Source: Marivita sp046591575 (GTDB lineage: Bacteria; Pseudomonadota; Alphaproteobacteria; Rhodobacterales; Rhodobacteraceae). Taken from it: a DNA stretch of 64,000 nt. The notes beneath the pieces were generated by a model. It saw only the letters and a list, made by a program, of their open reading frames with translations. It was not told the DNA's origin and did not search any database. Location: the NCBI RefSeq assembly GCF_046591575.1, contig NZ_JBIQWA010000007.1:84131-148130 (forward strand), in the 5' to 3' direction. A program made the translations under genes and the position numbers. This document shows, one piece after another, positions 1-9,357 of this stretch. Within the stretch, counting starts at the first letter, position 1. Each line of letters starts with the position of its first letter.

Positions 1-1485
1 CTTGACGGCTGGGGGCTGCGCGACGACGCTGCTGCGAACGCGCCGAAACTGGCCAATACGCCGACCATGGATCACCTTATGGCGACCTGTCCGAACGCCA
101 CGCTGATAACACATGGGCCGGATGTCGGTCTGCCCAGCGGACAGATGGGCAATTCCGAAGTGGGCCACACCAATATTGGTGCCGGTCGCGTTGTGGCGAT
201 GGATCTGGGGCAGATTGATCTTGCGATCGAAGACGGCAGTTTCTTTGAAAATGCCGCAATCCTTGATTTTGCCAAGGCAGTGAAAGCCCGGAATGGAACG
301 GCGCATCTGATGGGCGTTGTCTCGGATGGTGGTGTGCACGGGCATATCCGCCACATCAAGGCCGCTGTAAAAGCCCTGACGGATCAGGGCGTCCCGGTCA
401 TCGTGCACGCGATCACCGATGGGCGCGACGTTGCACCAACCTCGGCCAAGGGGTTCATGCAGGATTTGACACAGACCCTGCCGGACACTGCCAAAATCGG
501 CACGGTGATTGGCCGCTACTTCGCCATGGATCGCGACACTCGTTGGGATCGCATCGAGCGCGCTTATAACGCGATGATCAAGGGGCAGGGGGCGTCCGCC
601 GAGAGCGCTGTGCAGGCGATTGAACACGCGTATGCCAATGATCAGAATGACGAATTTATCGAACCACATGTCATCGGTGACTACGCCGGGCTGCAAAAAG
701 GTGACGGTTTTTTCTGCCTCAATTTCCGTGCCGACCGCGCGCGGGAAATCTTGTCGGCCATTGGCGACCCGGATTTTAACGGCTTTGACCGGACCAAAGC
801 CGATCTTTCCGGCCTTTTGGGTATGGTCGATTATTCCCGGTCCCATAACGCGTACATGACAACAGCCTATCCCAAGCAAGAGATCAAAAATACCCTCGGT
901 GCATGGGTCGCCAAACATGGCAAGACCCAATTCCGGCTGGCGGAGACCGAAAAATACCCTCATGTGACGTTCTTTCTGAACGGCGGCCAAGAGACCCCGG
1001 AACAGGGCGAGGACCGGTTTATGCCCAAAAGCCCGGATGTCGCCACCTATGATTTGCAGCCTGAAATGTCATCGGAAGACGTGACCCGGAAATTCGTGGC
1101 CGCCGTCAAGGCAGGCTATGACCTGATCGTTACCAATTACGCCAACCCCGATATGGTGGGCCATACCGGTGATCTTGATGCGGCGATCAAGGCCTGCGAA
1201 GCGGTGGACGCCGGGTTGGGCGAGGTGCTTGAGGCCGTCAAGGCGGCCGGGGGCGCGATGATTGTCACCGCAGACCACGGCAATTGCGAAACAATGGTCG
1301 ATCCCGATACCGGCGGGCCGCACACAGCGCACACAACCAATCTTGTTCCGGTAGTGCTTTATGGTGGGCCAGAGGGTGCAACGCTGCGGCCGGGGCGGTT
1401 GGCCGATCTTGCACCAACGTTGCTTGAACTCATGCAGCTGCCCAAACCGGCCGAGATGACCGGCCAGAGCCTGATTCAGACATGA
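1..1485 (+). CDS. gpmI: 2,3-bisphosphoglycerate-independent phosphoglycerate mutase (5' end cut by window)
   Basis: Interconverts 3- and 2-phosphoglycerate in cytosolic glycolysis/gluconeogenesis as a Mn-dependent alkaline-phosphatase-superfamily enzyme. The reading frame is open from base 1 and begins inside the N-terminal metal motif LDGWGL. The nucleophile-serine region MGNSEVGHTNIGAG, the metal motif TADHGNCE and HTAHTTNLVPVV near the C-terminus are all present. About 494 residues are visible and the family is about 505 long, so only roughly a dozen N-terminal residues are missing. The first ATG, at position 67, lies inside the conserved domain and is not the start. The stop overlaps the next gene by 4 bp (ATGA), suggesting an operon gpmI-envC-ctpA. 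Confidence 0.97.
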   Translation, partial: LDGWGLRDDAAANAPKLANTPTMDHLMATCPNATLITHGPDVGLPSGQMGNSEVGHTNIGAGRVVAMDLGQIDLAIEDGSFFENAAILDFAKAVKARNGTAHLMGVVSDGGVHGHIRHIKAAVKALTDQGVPVIVHAITDGRDVAPTSAKGFMQDLTQTLPDTAKIGTVIGRYFAMDRDTRWDRIERAYNAMIKGQGASAESAVQAIEHAYANDQNDEFIEPHVIGDYAGLQKGDGFFCLNFRADRAREILSAIGDPDFNGFDRTKADLSGLLGMVDYSRSHNAYMTTAYPKQEIKNTLGAWVAKHGKTQFRLAETEKYPHVTFFLNGGQETPEQGEDRFMPKSPDVATYDLQPEMSSEDVTRKFVAAVKAGYDLIVTNYANPDMVGHTGDLDAAIKACEAVDAGLGEVLEAVKAAGGAMIVTADHGNCETMVDPDTGGPHTAHTTNLVPVVLYGGPEGATLRPGRLADLAPTLLELMQLPKPAEMTGQSLIQT

Positions 1486-2615
1486 TACGTCTGGCGTTCT
1501 TGTTCTGTTTGGCGATGACCGTACCGCTGACCGCCCAGTCTCCGGCAGAGGCGGCGCGGTCCGCTATGCTGCAATTGGAAAGCGCCACTGCAAAACTTGA
1601 TGCGGCGCAATCAGCGCGTGATCGTGTGCGCGCCCTGACCGAAGCGGTTAAAGCTTTTGAAACCGGCTTGGCAGCCATGCGGGACGGTCTGCGCGCGGCG
1701 TCGATCCGGGAAACGGAATTGCGACGGATCTTGGAGGCCCGCGACGGTGAAGTGACAAGGCTTCTTGCCGCGTTGTCGGCGCTTGGGCCGACAGTGGGAC
1801 CGCAGACCTTTGTCCATCCGGACGGCCCGATCGGCGCAGCCCGAGCAGGGTTGCTCATGGCGTCGGTCACACCCGCTTTGACAGAAGCGGCAGCGGGGTT
1901 GCGCGCCAATGTCGAAGAGGCTGCCATTCTGCGACAGTTGCAACAGGACGCCACCAACACCCTGCAAACCGGGTTGGCCAATGTCCAGACCGCACGCACC
2001 GCGTTGAGCCAGGCAATGGCAGACCGCACTGATTTGCCCCGCAAGTTTACCGAAGATGCCGTCCGCACGGCCATATTGATCGGAGCAAGCGAAACGCTTG
2101 ACGGCTTTGCCAGCGGGTTGAGCCAGATCACCGAAAGCGAGACAGATCTGGATCTGCCGTCTGCGACGGATCGCAAAGGTGAATTGCCGCTGCCTGTGGC
2201 GGGTGAGGTTCTGCGCCGCGCCGGGGAAACCGACGCGGCAGGCGTCACCCGACCCGGCGTGTTGATCGCCACGCGGCCTCGCGCACTTGTGACCACACCA
2301 ACCGCTGCCACGATCCGCTACCGCGGGCCGCTACTTGACTACGGTCTGGTGACAATCCTGGAACCCGAACCTGAAATTCTGTTTGTGTACGCTGGTCTGG
2401 ACAAAGTGTTCGGTGAAACCGGGCAAGTGCTGCCCGAAGGCAGCCCGGTTGGCCTGATGGGTGGCCCGGCTGGAGAACCTGACGATATTCTATCACCATC
2501 TGGTGAAAGGACTGGCGCAGCTTTGTCTGAAACGCTCTATATAGAGGTCAGACGCGGCGATAGGCCAGAAGACCCCCTTGGGTGGTTTGCAGATGATAAG
2601 GGAATGACCGAATGA
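1482..2615 (+). CDS. EnvC-like murein hydrolase activator (degenerate M23/LytM)
   Basis: Predicted periplasmic activator of cell-wall amidases used in daughter-cell separation. It has a short signal peptide (about residues 1-18), then a long Ala/Glu/Arg-rich coiled-coil region (about 20-190), then a C-terminal LytM-like beta domain recognisable from LLDYGLVTILEPEP, LFVYAGLDKV and LYIEVRRGDRPEDPLGWF. The histidine pairs of active M23 endopeptidases are not visible, so it fits an activator rather than an enzyme. At 377 residues it has the usual size. It overlaps gpmI upstream and ctpA downstream by 4 bp each, an arrangement that matches known envC-ctpA neighbourhoods. The assignment rests on architecture and context. 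Confidence 0.85.
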   Translation: MIRLAFLFCLAMTVPLTAQSPAEAARSAMLQLESATAKLDAAQSARDRVRALTEAVKAFETGLAAMRDGLRAASIRETELRRILEARDGEVTRLLAALSALGPTVGPQTFVHPDGPIGAARAGLLMASVTPALTEAAAGLRANVEEAAILRQLQQDATNTLQTGLANVQTARTALSQAMADRTDLPRKFTEDAVRTAILIGASETLDGFASGLSQITESETDLDLPSATDRKGELPLPVAGEVLRRAGETDAAGVTRPGVLIATRPRALVTTPTAATIRYRGPLLDYGLVTILEPEPEILFVYAGLDKVFGETGQVLPEGSPVGLMGGPAGEPDDILSPSGERTGAALSETLYIEVRRGDRPEDPLGWFADDKGMTE

Positions 2616-3952
2616 AAAAAATTGTCATGGCGGCAATGGGTGGCACGCTTGCAGGCATTGTCGCCACAACCCAATTCGTGGGGCCGCTTGTTGCACAGGA
2701 AAACGCGCGATCAACAAATGTCTATGAACAGCTTGATCTGTTTGGTGACATTTTTGAACGCATCCGCGCCCAATATGTCGAAGAGGTGGATGCCGGAGAA
2801 CTGATCGAAGCCGCCATTGACGGCATGCTCACATCACTTGATCCGCATTCCAGCTATCTGTCGCCAAACGACGCCGATGACATGCGCGTCCAGACGCGGG
2901 GTGAATTCGGCGGTCTGGGGATCGAGGTGACGCAGGAAGACGGTTTTGTGAAAGTCGTCTCGCCTATCGACGGCACACCTGCGGATGCCGCCGGCATCGA
3001 AGCTGGCGATTTCATAACCCATGTCGATGGGTCTTCGGTTCTGGGGCTTGCGCTGGACGAAGCGGTTGACATGATGCGCGGCCCGGTCGGATCAGAGATC
3101 ATCATTACGGTGGTGCGCGAAGGCGAAACCGAACCGTTCGATGTGTCGATCATTCGCGACACGATCACCCTGACCGCCGTGCGCACCCGCCTTCAGGGCG
3201 ACGCTGTTGTTCTGCGCGTCACCACTTTCAACGACCAGACCTATCCAAACCTGCAAGAAGGTCTGCAAGAACAGATCGAAGCAGCCGGTGGCATGGACAA
3301 TGTCGAAGGCATTGTTCTTGATCTGCGCAACAATCCCGGCGGTCTTTTGAACCAGGCCATCCGTGTCAGTGACGCCTTCCTCGAAAAAGGCGAGATCGTC
3401 AGCACACGCGGTCGCCAGCCGGAAGACGGGGATCGCTATAATGCGACACCCGGTGATCTGGCTGAGGGCAAACCAATCGTTGTTTTGATCAATGGCGGCT
3501 CTGCATCCGCGTCTGAAATCGTGGCGGGTGCGCTGCAGGATCACCGCCGTGCGATTGTTGTTGGCACCAAGAGCTTTGGCAAAGGGTCCGTCCAGACGGT
3601 GATGCCGCTGCGCGGCGATGGCGCAATGCGTCTGACAACTGCACGGTATTATACACCATCGGGCCGATCCATTCAGTCGCTTGGGGTCTCCCCGGATATC
3701 GTGGTTGAACAGCCGCGTCGCCCCGAAGTGTCAGAAGAAGAGGACGAGGACACAAACGTGTTCAACCGTTCCGAAGCAGACCTGCGCGGCAGTCTTGATA
3801 ACGACAGTCTGACGGAAGACGAGATTCAGCAGATCGAAGCGGACCGCGCCAAGGCAGAAGCCGCCGCAGCGCTGCGCGAAGAAGACTACCAACTGGCCTA
3901 TGCCATTGACATCCTCAAAGGTCTGACAGCGCTGCAGCCGTCTGACGACTAA
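2612..3952 (+). CDS. ctpA: Carboxyl-terminal processing protease, S41 family
   Basis: Periplasmic serine protease that trims C-termini and often controls peptidoglycan hydrolases. An N-terminal membrane/signal segment (about residues 5-25) is followed by a PDZ domain (about 85-165, GEFGGLGIEV and VDGSSVLGL) and the S41 catalytic core. Motifs are LDLRNNPGG, the serine loop GSASASEIVAGAL and the lysine loop GTKSFGKGSVQT, giving the expected Ser-Lys dyad. The last 80 residues are acidic and low-complexity with a final helix. The 446-residue length is normal for alphaproteobacterial CtpA. The gene follows an EnvC-like activator with a 4-bp overlap, pointing to a shared role in wall remodelling. 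Confidence 0.96.
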   Translation: MKKIVMAAMGGTLAGIVATTQFVGPLVAQENARSTNVYEQLDLFGDIFERIRAQYVEEVDAGELIEAAIDGMLTSLDPHSSYLSPNDADDMRVQTRGEFGGLGIEVTQEDGFVKVVSPIDGTPADAAGIEAGDFITHVDGSSVLGLALDEAVDMMRGPVGSEIIITVVREGETEPFDVSIIRDTITLTAVRTRLQGDAVVLRVTTFNDQTYPNLQEGLQEQIEAAGGMDNVEGIVLDLRNNPGGLLNQAIRVSDAFLEKGEIVSTRGRQPEDGDRYNATPGDLAEGKPIVVLINGGSASASEIVAGALQDHRRAIVVGTKSFGKGSVQTVMPLRGDGAMRLTTARYYTPSGRSIQSLGVSPDIVVEQPRRPEVSEEEDEDTNVFNRSEADLRGSLDNDSLTEDEIQQIEADRAKAEAAAALREEDYQLAYAIDILKGLTALQPSDD

Positions 3953-3978
3953 ACCGTGTCCGAAAGGACGCGTGCATC

Positions 3979-4008
3979 GAACCCGGAGGCATGCCTGCTT
4001 CCGGGTTC
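3979..4008 (+). terminator. Hairpin after ctpA, possible terminator
   Basis: Arms GAACCCGGA (3979-3987) and TCCGGGTTC (4000-4008) pair perfectly over 9 bp, and the loop itself contains the small palindrome GGCATGCC. No clear T-run follows, so it may be a weak terminator or an mRNA 3'-end stabiliser. It lies 26 bp after the ctpA stop. Confidence 0.5.
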
Positions 4009-4135
4009 CCCGGTTGCATCGTCAGACAGGATGCTCTTTGCATTTGAAATCGTGATCGCTTGGTGTATCGAACAAAGCTGTGGGCAATGACCGGACCGGG
4101 TTTTGCCACCGACTTTGATCGTCGCGAAAGAGACA

Positions 4136-4633
4136 ATGGAAAGCCCAGAAATGACCCCAGCCGACATCGCGAAACTGCCCTACCGTCCCTGTGTTGGGGT
4201 CATGCTGGCAAATCGCGATGGGCGCGTTTTTGTGGGTCAGCGCATAGATTATCCCGGCCCGGCCTGGCAGATGCCCCAAGGCGGTGTCGACAAAGGCGAA
4301 GCCCCGCGCGACGCAGCGTTGCGCGAATTGTGGGAGGAAACCGGCGTTACCTCGAATCTCGTAAAGATCGAAGCAGAGTCCAAAGACTGGATTCCCTATG
4401 ATCTGCCGCTGGAACTGGTCGCCAAGCTTTGGAAAGGGCGCTATCGCGGGCAAGAGCAGAAATGGTTCCTCATGCGGTTTCTGGGCAGCGATGATCAGGT
4501 GAATATCGCCACAGAGCACCAGGAATTCAGCCGCTGGAAATGGATGGACCCAGACCAGCTAAGCAATCATATCGTGCCGTTCAAACGCCATGTCTACGAC
4601 CGGGTGCTCGCAACGTTCAAAGATCATCTGTGA
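4136..4633 (+). CDS. rppH: RNA 5'-pyrophosphohydrolase (Nudix)
   Basis: Removes pyrophosphate from triphosphorylated mRNA 5' ends and so starts mRNA decay in the cytosol. The N-terminal LPYRPCVGVML is typical of RppH. The Nudix box GGVDKGEAPRDAALRELWEETG is complete, and EQKWFLMRFLG and EFSRWKWMDP match the family. I chose ATG 4136, preceded by GAAAGAG. ATG 4151, five codons later, is a fair alternative with GGAAAG in front. The longer frame from TTG 4103 looks like leader. Length 165 residues is normal. The stop overlaps the GTG start of the next gene. Confidence 0.93.
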   Translation: MESPEMTPADIAKLPYRPCVGVMLANRDGRVFVGQRIDYPGPAWQMPQGGVDKGEAPRDAALRELWEETGVTSNLVKIEAESKDWIPYDLPLELVAKLWKGRYRGQEQKWFLMRFLGSDDQVNIATEHQEFSRWKWMDPDQLSNHIVPFKRHVYDRVLATFKDHL

Positions 4634-5115
4634 CGCGTTGGGCGGTCATATGTGCATTGGCGCTATCGCTGGCGCAGCCCGTTTGGGCGCTCAGTTGCAT
4701 GCCAAACGACATCGCCCGCGATTTCAACCGTGCGGCCGCCTCAGAAGATGCCTATATCATCGTCAAGGGAGATGTGGTCTTTGACGAAACCGCGTTGCCG
4801 AAACGGGATTTCACCGATCAGTCCCGAACGCGCCCGCAAACCGACATCCCGGCGTGGTTTGATGGGTATTCCCTGACCCAAGAAGGGTTCACCCGCCGGT
4901 TCCAGCGTGACATCGTCCTGCGGGTCACCTGCACCGGGCCATGGTGCGGAGGCGCGTCGAAGGGCGCGTATCTTGCGTTCCTGAAACGCGAAAACGACAG
5001 CTTTGTCATGATGGCCATGCCCTGTGGCGGTATGTCTTATAAAAACCCGACGCCCGAACACGAAAGCCGGGTTCTAAGCTGCTTTCGCGGTGAGGGGTGC
5101 GATCAGGACCGATAG
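4630..5115 (+). CDS. Small secreted protein of unknown function
   Basis: Not recognised. GTG at 4630 overlaps the rppH stop (GTGA) and gives a clean signal peptide: a basic start TRWA, the hydrophobic core VICALALSLAQ and a likely cleavage after PVWA near residue 20, leaving a mature chain starting LSCMPNDIARDF. The mature protein has several cysteines (SCM, VTCTGPWCGG, MPCGG, LSCFRGEGC), consistent with disulfides in the periplasm. The pattern of a Cys-rich, ~140-residue mature domain resembles small exported Rhodobacterales proteins of unknown role. An earlier start at 4540 would read through the rppH coding frame and has no signal peptide. Confidence 0.75.
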   Translation: MTRWAVICALALSLAQPVWALSCMPNDIARDFNRAAASEDAYIIVKGDVVFDETALPKRDFTDQSRTRPQTDIPAWFDGYSLTQEGFTRRFQRDIVLRVTCTGPWCGGASKGAYLAFLKRENDSFVMMAMPCGGMSYKNPTPEHESRVLSCFRGEGCDQDR

Positions 5116-5140
5116 CACAATTGCAGGGATTGCACCCACA

Positions 5141-6484
5141 TCACCGCAGTTTTTGCAGAATTCGCAATGAGGCGTAGCCATCCGGCCTGTCACCGACCGA
5201 ACGTTGGAACCGGCGCACGGCGTTGATCGTCAGTGGCCCGATTTTGCCGTCGATCTTTTTGGTGTCAAACCCCTTTGCCGTCAGCAGACGCTGCATCTCT
5301 TTGCGTTCCTTGAAACTCAAAGCCCGATCCTCGCGCGGCCAGTCTGTTTGAATGGGACCACCGCCGGTGATCCGGTCGCTCAGATGGCCAACGCCAATCA
5401 CATAGGCATCCGCCGTGTTGTAGGTTTCGATCACATCGAAGTTTTTAAAGATCAAAAACGCAGCACCGTTCGCACCGGCAGGCAACAGCACCGAGGCTTG
5501 TCCATAGTCGTTGACGGCTGTCCCATCCAAACCGACGACACCCAGCTTGGCCCAGTCAGATGGCATTTTCTTGATCTCGCGGCTGGCCAGCAAATAATCA
5601 AAACCGTCGGGAATACGAACCTCAACGCCCCAGGGCGCGCCTTTCACCCAGCCGTTCTTGGCCAGGTAATTTGCCGTTGAGGCCAGCGCGTCGGAAGGGT
5701 CGTCTGACCAGATATCGCGTTTTCCATCCCCGGTGAAATCAACCGCAAGGCGCTGATAAGACGACGGAATAAACTGCGTATGCCCCATCGCCCCGGCCCA
5801 GCTTCCGGTCAAGTTGTTTGGCGTGACATCGCCGCTTTGCAGAATGCGCAGCGCATCCATCAATTCGGCCTCAAAAAACGCCCCGCGCCGTCCGTCATAG
5901 GCAAGTGTTGCCAATGACCCGATCACCGGGCTGGACCCGCGGAATGTGCCATAGGCCGATTCCAGCCCCCAGATTGCGACAATCACATCCTTGTCGACAC
6001 CGAATTTTGCCTCGATCCGATCAAGCACCGCTGCGTTTTTTCTAAGCGCGTCTTTCCCATTCTGAATCCGCGCGGGCGACGCGGCACTGTCCAGATAATC
6101 CCAGATTGTCTTGGTGAACTCTGACTGGTTGCGGTCACGTCGAATGACATCCGCATCATAGCGCGCACCATTCAATGCGCGGTCAAACACGTCGCCCGCA
6201 ATCCCCTGACGCAACGCCCGTGTCCTGAAGCCACGAATCCAGTCGTCGAACCCCGCTTGCACGCTCGCCGGTACAAGATCTGCTGGCGCGGCGGGCATCA
6301 ACGGGCGTAACGCCGGACGCAAAGATTTCTGAGGTGCGATCAATGACACCAGCGATAGCGAACCTTGCGCGATATCAGACTGTATATCTGCACGCACAAC
6401 CGGGCGGGGCGAATCTTTGACAGCGTCCGCTGATGCCCAACTGCCCAGAACGATCAATCCCGATGCGATGACGCGAATACCCAT
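5141..6484 (-). CDS. Lytic murein transglycosylase (MltB-type) with peptidoglycan-binding domain
   Basis: Cleaves peptidoglycan between MurNAc and GlcNAc in the periplasm. Start ATG 6484 gives a signal peptide (GIRVIASGLIVLGSWASADA). The catalytic SLT_2 domain spans about residues 80-370, with WGLESAYGTFRG containing the catalytic glutamate, then GAMGHTQFIPSSYQ and DFTGDGKRDIW. A C-terminal PG_binding_1 repeat follows (GFDTKKIDGKIGPLTINAVRRFQ). The frame extends 27 codons upstream but that part has no signal features. It is convergent with the secreted-protein gene at 4630-5115. Assignment to the MltB/SLT_2 family is firm; the exact paralogue is not. Confidence 0.93.
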   Translation of the reverse strand: MGIRVIASGLIVLGSWASADAVKDSPRPVVRADIQSDIAQGSLSLVSLIAPQKSLRPALRPLMPAAPADLVPASVQAGFDDWIRGFRTRALRQGIAGDVFDRALNGARYDADVIRRDRNQSEFTKTIWDYLDSAASPARIQNGKDALRKNAAVLDRIEAKFGVDKDVIVAIWGLESAYGTFRGSSPVIGSLATLAYDGRRGAFFEAELMDALRILQSGDVTPNNLTGSWAGAMGHTQFIPSSYQRLAVDFTGDGKRDIWSDDPSDALASTANYLAKNGWVKGAPWGVEVRIPDGFDYLLASREIKKMPSDWAKLGVVGLDGTAVNDYGQASVLLPAGANGAAFLIFKNFDVIETYNTADAYVIGVGHLSDRITGGGPIQTDWPREDRALSFKERKEMQRLLTAKGFDTKKIDGKIGPLTINAVRRFQRSVGDRPDGYASLRILQKLR

Positions 6485-6615
6485 GATTTTACACCCTGCT
6501 GCTCGTGTTCGTTTTCCGAACTTGCGCAATTCTACCGCGAATTCGCTGATTTGCGAAGCACGCAAAAAGCGGCCAAGCGATCCATCGCCACTCTGCCGCG
6601 CGCTTTATGCACAGC

Positions 6616-8904
6616 CTAGCCGTTTCGCCGCCGACGCGTGACCTTGCGTTTGGTCTTTGCGTCTTTCTTCTTGGCTCTCGCCGCTTTACGCTTTGGTCCA
6701 CCTTTGCCCTTGGGCCGACTGCGCCGCCCCATTCGGCCTTTGCCAGAGCCGCTGGGCAGTTCGGAGTCTTCAAGTGTCAGAAGCTCAAGACCAATCCCAC
6801 CCGTCACAGCCGCCGCATCCGTCAGCTTGACAGTCACCCGCTGGCCCAGCGTGATCATCGTGCCGGTGTCGGCCCCCATAAGTGTCGCGGCATCCGCATC
6901 AAAATGGAAATATTCGTTGCCCAAAGACCGGATCGGGATCAGCCCGTCGGCACCGGTTTCGTCCAGCTTCACGAACACCCCAAACCGCGCAATGCCACTG
7001 ATCCGGCCACTGAATTCGGCCCCGATGCGGTCTGACAAAAAGGACGCCAGATAGCGATCCGTGGTGTCGCGTTCGGCCATCATGGAACGACGCTCGGTGT
7101 CGCTGATATGTTCTGCCGTGCTTTTGATCCGGTCGATATCCTGCACAGACAGACCATCATCGCCCCATCCATGCGCCGTGATCAAAGCGCGGTGCACAAT
7201 CAGGTCTGCATACCGCCGGATGGGCGATGTGAAATGTGCATAGCTTTGCAGGGCCAAGCCGAAATGGCCGAAATTTGCCGGGTTGTAATAAGCCTGCGTC
7301 ATCGACCGCAACGTCGCCAGATTGATCAGCTCGGCCTCTTCGGAGCCTGCGGCGTCGTCCAGCAGCTTGTTGAGATGGGCAGTTTTCAGAACCTGTCCCT
7401 TGGCCAAGGTGAATCCCGCCGCATCTGCGGTTTCGCGCAGCGCGTTCAGTTTTTCGACCGGTGGTTCTTCATGCACCCGAAACAGCAGCGGCGTGCGCTT
7501 CGCAATCAATGTCTCGGCAGCCGCGACATTGGCCAGCACCATGAATTCCTCGATCAGCCGATGCGCGTCCAGACGCTCGGCAAAATCGACCGACTGCACT
7601 GTGCCGTCTTCGGCCAACACAATCTTGCGTTCCGGCAGATCAAGGTTCAGCGGCTGACGCGCGTTCCTGGCCTTTACCAAAGCTGCGTACGCCGCATAAA
7701 GGGGCCGGATCACGTCCGACACCAGTGGCGCGACCTTGTCATTCGGATCGCCGTCCATGGCCGCCTGAACCTCTTGATAGTTCAGCGATGCAGGCGATTT
7801 CATCAGCCCGCGCACAAAGCGGTGACCGATCATTTTGCCCTTGGCATCAATCTGCATTCGCACGGCAATACAGGCACGCGGCACGCCTTCGTGCAAAGAA
7901 CACAGATCACCCGACAACCGATCCGGCAGCATCGGCACCACGCGGTCCGGGAAATAGCTGGAATTGCCCCGCTTTCGCGCCTCGGCATCCAAAGCAGAGC
8001 CCGGCGTCACATATTGCGCCACATCCGCAATCGCGACCCAGATCACATGCCCGCCGTCGTTCTTTGGGTCATCATCGGCATGGGCATAACAGGCGTCATC
8101 GTGATCCCGTGCATCCGCCGGGTCGATGGTGATCAGCGGGAGGTCTCGCAAATCCTCGCGCCCGTTCAGGCCAACCGGTTTCATCGCGTCTGCCTCGGCG
8201 ATGACATCGTCCGGGAACGTGTCGGGAATTCCATGCTGGTGAATCGCGATCAACGACACCGCGCGCGGGGCAGAGGGGTCGCCCAGCCGCTGCGTGATCC
8301 GGGCGCGGGGCAGGCCCATGCGCCCTGCGGGTCCGGCCTGTTCTGCCTCCACCAGCTCTCCGTCCTTGGCACCGCCGGTTGCATCGGCGGCAACCATCCA
8401 TTCCTTGTCGGAGCCTTTATCGATGGGCTGGATGCGCCCCCCGTCAGATCCCGCCCTGAAAATCCCGACCACGCGATGCGGGTTCGTTCCGATCCGGCGG
8501 ATCAGCCGTGCTTCGTAATTGTGATCCTCCTCATGCACCACCTGCAACCGCGCCAGAATGCGGTCGCCTTCCCCCAAAGCCGGGTCTGAGGCGCGCGGCA
8601 CGATCAGGACAATCGGTTCAACCCCTTCGCCGTGCCATTCCAATGGCTTGGCAAACAGATCCCCGTCAATCGTCGGTTCCTTCACCTGCAGCACGCTGAC
8701 AGGCGGCAGGCGGTCCGGATCGCGATAGGTTTTCTTCCGCTTTTCCAGATGTCCCTCATGCTCCAGCTCTTTCAGCAGGCGCTTGAGGTCAATCCGCGCG
8801 GCACCTTTGATGCCAAAGGCCTTTGCAATATCGCGTTTCGCGGTCAGGGTCGGGTTCGCGGCAATCCAGTCAAGGATATCGCTTTTCTTGGGCAGTTTGC
8901 TCAT
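6616..8904 (-). CDS. rnr: Ribonuclease R
   Basis: Processive 3'-5' exoribonuclease of the RNB family that degrades structured RNA in mRNA decay and rRNA quality control. Order: N-terminal winged-helix and cold-shock domains (about residues 1-230), then the RNB catalytic core with the acidic cluster DPADARDHDDACY and the motif RGNSSYFPDRVVPMLP, then an S1 domain (about 630-715, GRISGIARFGVFVKLDETG). The last ~45 residues are a very basic Lys/Arg tail, which in this family helps unwind structured RNA. At 762 residues it has typical length. ATG 8904 matches the conserved start SKLPKKSDILDWI. Confidence 0.97.
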   Translation of the reverse strand: MSKLPKKSDILDWIAANPTLTAKRDIAKAFGIKGAARIDLKRLLKELEHEGHLEKRKKTYRDPDRLPPVSVLQVKEPTIDGDLFAKPLEWHGEGVEPIVLIVPRASDPALGEGDRILARLQVVHEEDHNYEARLIRRIGTNPHRVVGIFRAGSDGGRIQPIDKGSDKEWMVAADATGGAKDGELVEAEQAGPAGRMGLPRARITQRLGDPSAPRAVSLIAIHQHGIPDTFPDDVIAEADAMKPVGLNGREDLRDLPLITIDPADARDHDDACYAHADDDPKNDGGHVIWVAIADVAQYVTPGSALDAEARKRGNSSYFPDRVVPMLPDRLSGDLCSLHEGVPRACIAVRMQIDAKGKMIGHRFVRGLMKSPASLNYQEVQAAMDGDPNDKVAPLVSDVIRPLYAAYAALVKARNARQPLNLDLPERKIVLAEDGTVQSVDFAERLDAHRLIEEFMVLANVAAAETLIAKRTPLLFRVHEEPPVEKLNALRETADAAGFTLAKGQVLKTAHLNKLLDDAAGSEEAELINLATLRSMTQAYYNPANFGHFGLALQSYAHFTSPIRRYADLIVHRALITAHGWGDDGLSVQDIDRIKSTAEHISDTERRSMMAERDTTDRYLASFLSDRIGAEFSGRISGIARFGVFVKLDETGADGLIPIRSLGNEYFHFDADAATLMGADTGTMITLGQRVTVKLTDAAAVTGGIGLELLTLEDSELPSGSGKGRMGRRSRPKGKGGPKRKAARAKKKDAKTKRKVTRRRRNG

Positions 8905-8928
8905 GTCCTTGGCCTATCACGCAGGCTC

Positions 8929-9357
8929 TCAGGTGTCGAAGCGCAATTCCATCATGCGATGATCAATTCCCGCGTCATCAAACACTTCGCCATAAGCGGA
9001 AAAACCAAGCCGTTCATAAAACCCAAGCGCATCCAGTTGTGCGCCAAGGGCGGCACGGGTGATGCCCTGCGTATTGCGCAAAACGTCCAAAGCCTTGCGG
9101 ATCAGCGCCGCACCCAAACCTGTGCCGCGCGCCTCTTTCAACACGCAAACCCGGCCGATTTTCCCGGTGCCGTCTTTCAGAACAATCCGCGCAGTGCCCA
9201 TCGGCACGCCATCCACACGCGCCAACAGATGCACCGCCGTCGCGTCAAGGCTGTCCCGCTCAAGATCGAAGGGCACGTTCTGTTCGGACACAAACACAGT
9301 GTAGCGCAGCGCAAGGCATTCGGTCAGGTCAGTGGTCTGCGAAATCTCAACGCTCAT
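8929..9357 (-). CDS. GNAT family N-acetyltransferase
   Basis: Predicted acetyl-CoA-dependent N-acetyltransferase. The 142-residue single domain shows LRYTVFVSEQNVP at the start, the acetyl-CoA loop (VCVLKEARGTGLGAALI) with the R-G-x-G-x-A-like pyrophosphate motif, and a C-terminal FYERLGFSAYGEVFDDAGIDH. This is the ElaA/YjcF-like group of GNAT proteins; the substrate is unknown. Its ATG overlaps the dapE stop by 4 bp (ATGA), so it is translated with dapE. Confidence 0.88.
   Translation of the reverse strand: MSVEISQTTDLTECLALRYTVFVSEQNVPFDLERDSLDATAVHLLARVDGVPMGTARIVLKDGTGKIGRVCVLKEARGTGLGAALIRKALDVLRNTQGITRAALGAQLDALGFYERLGFSAYGEVFDDAGIDHRMMELRFDT

Noticed and set aside
7108..8589. A 493-residue open frame on the plus strand
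   Set aside because: It is antisense to rnr and has an amino-acid makeup (many Gln, Arg, His) typical of a shadow frame.
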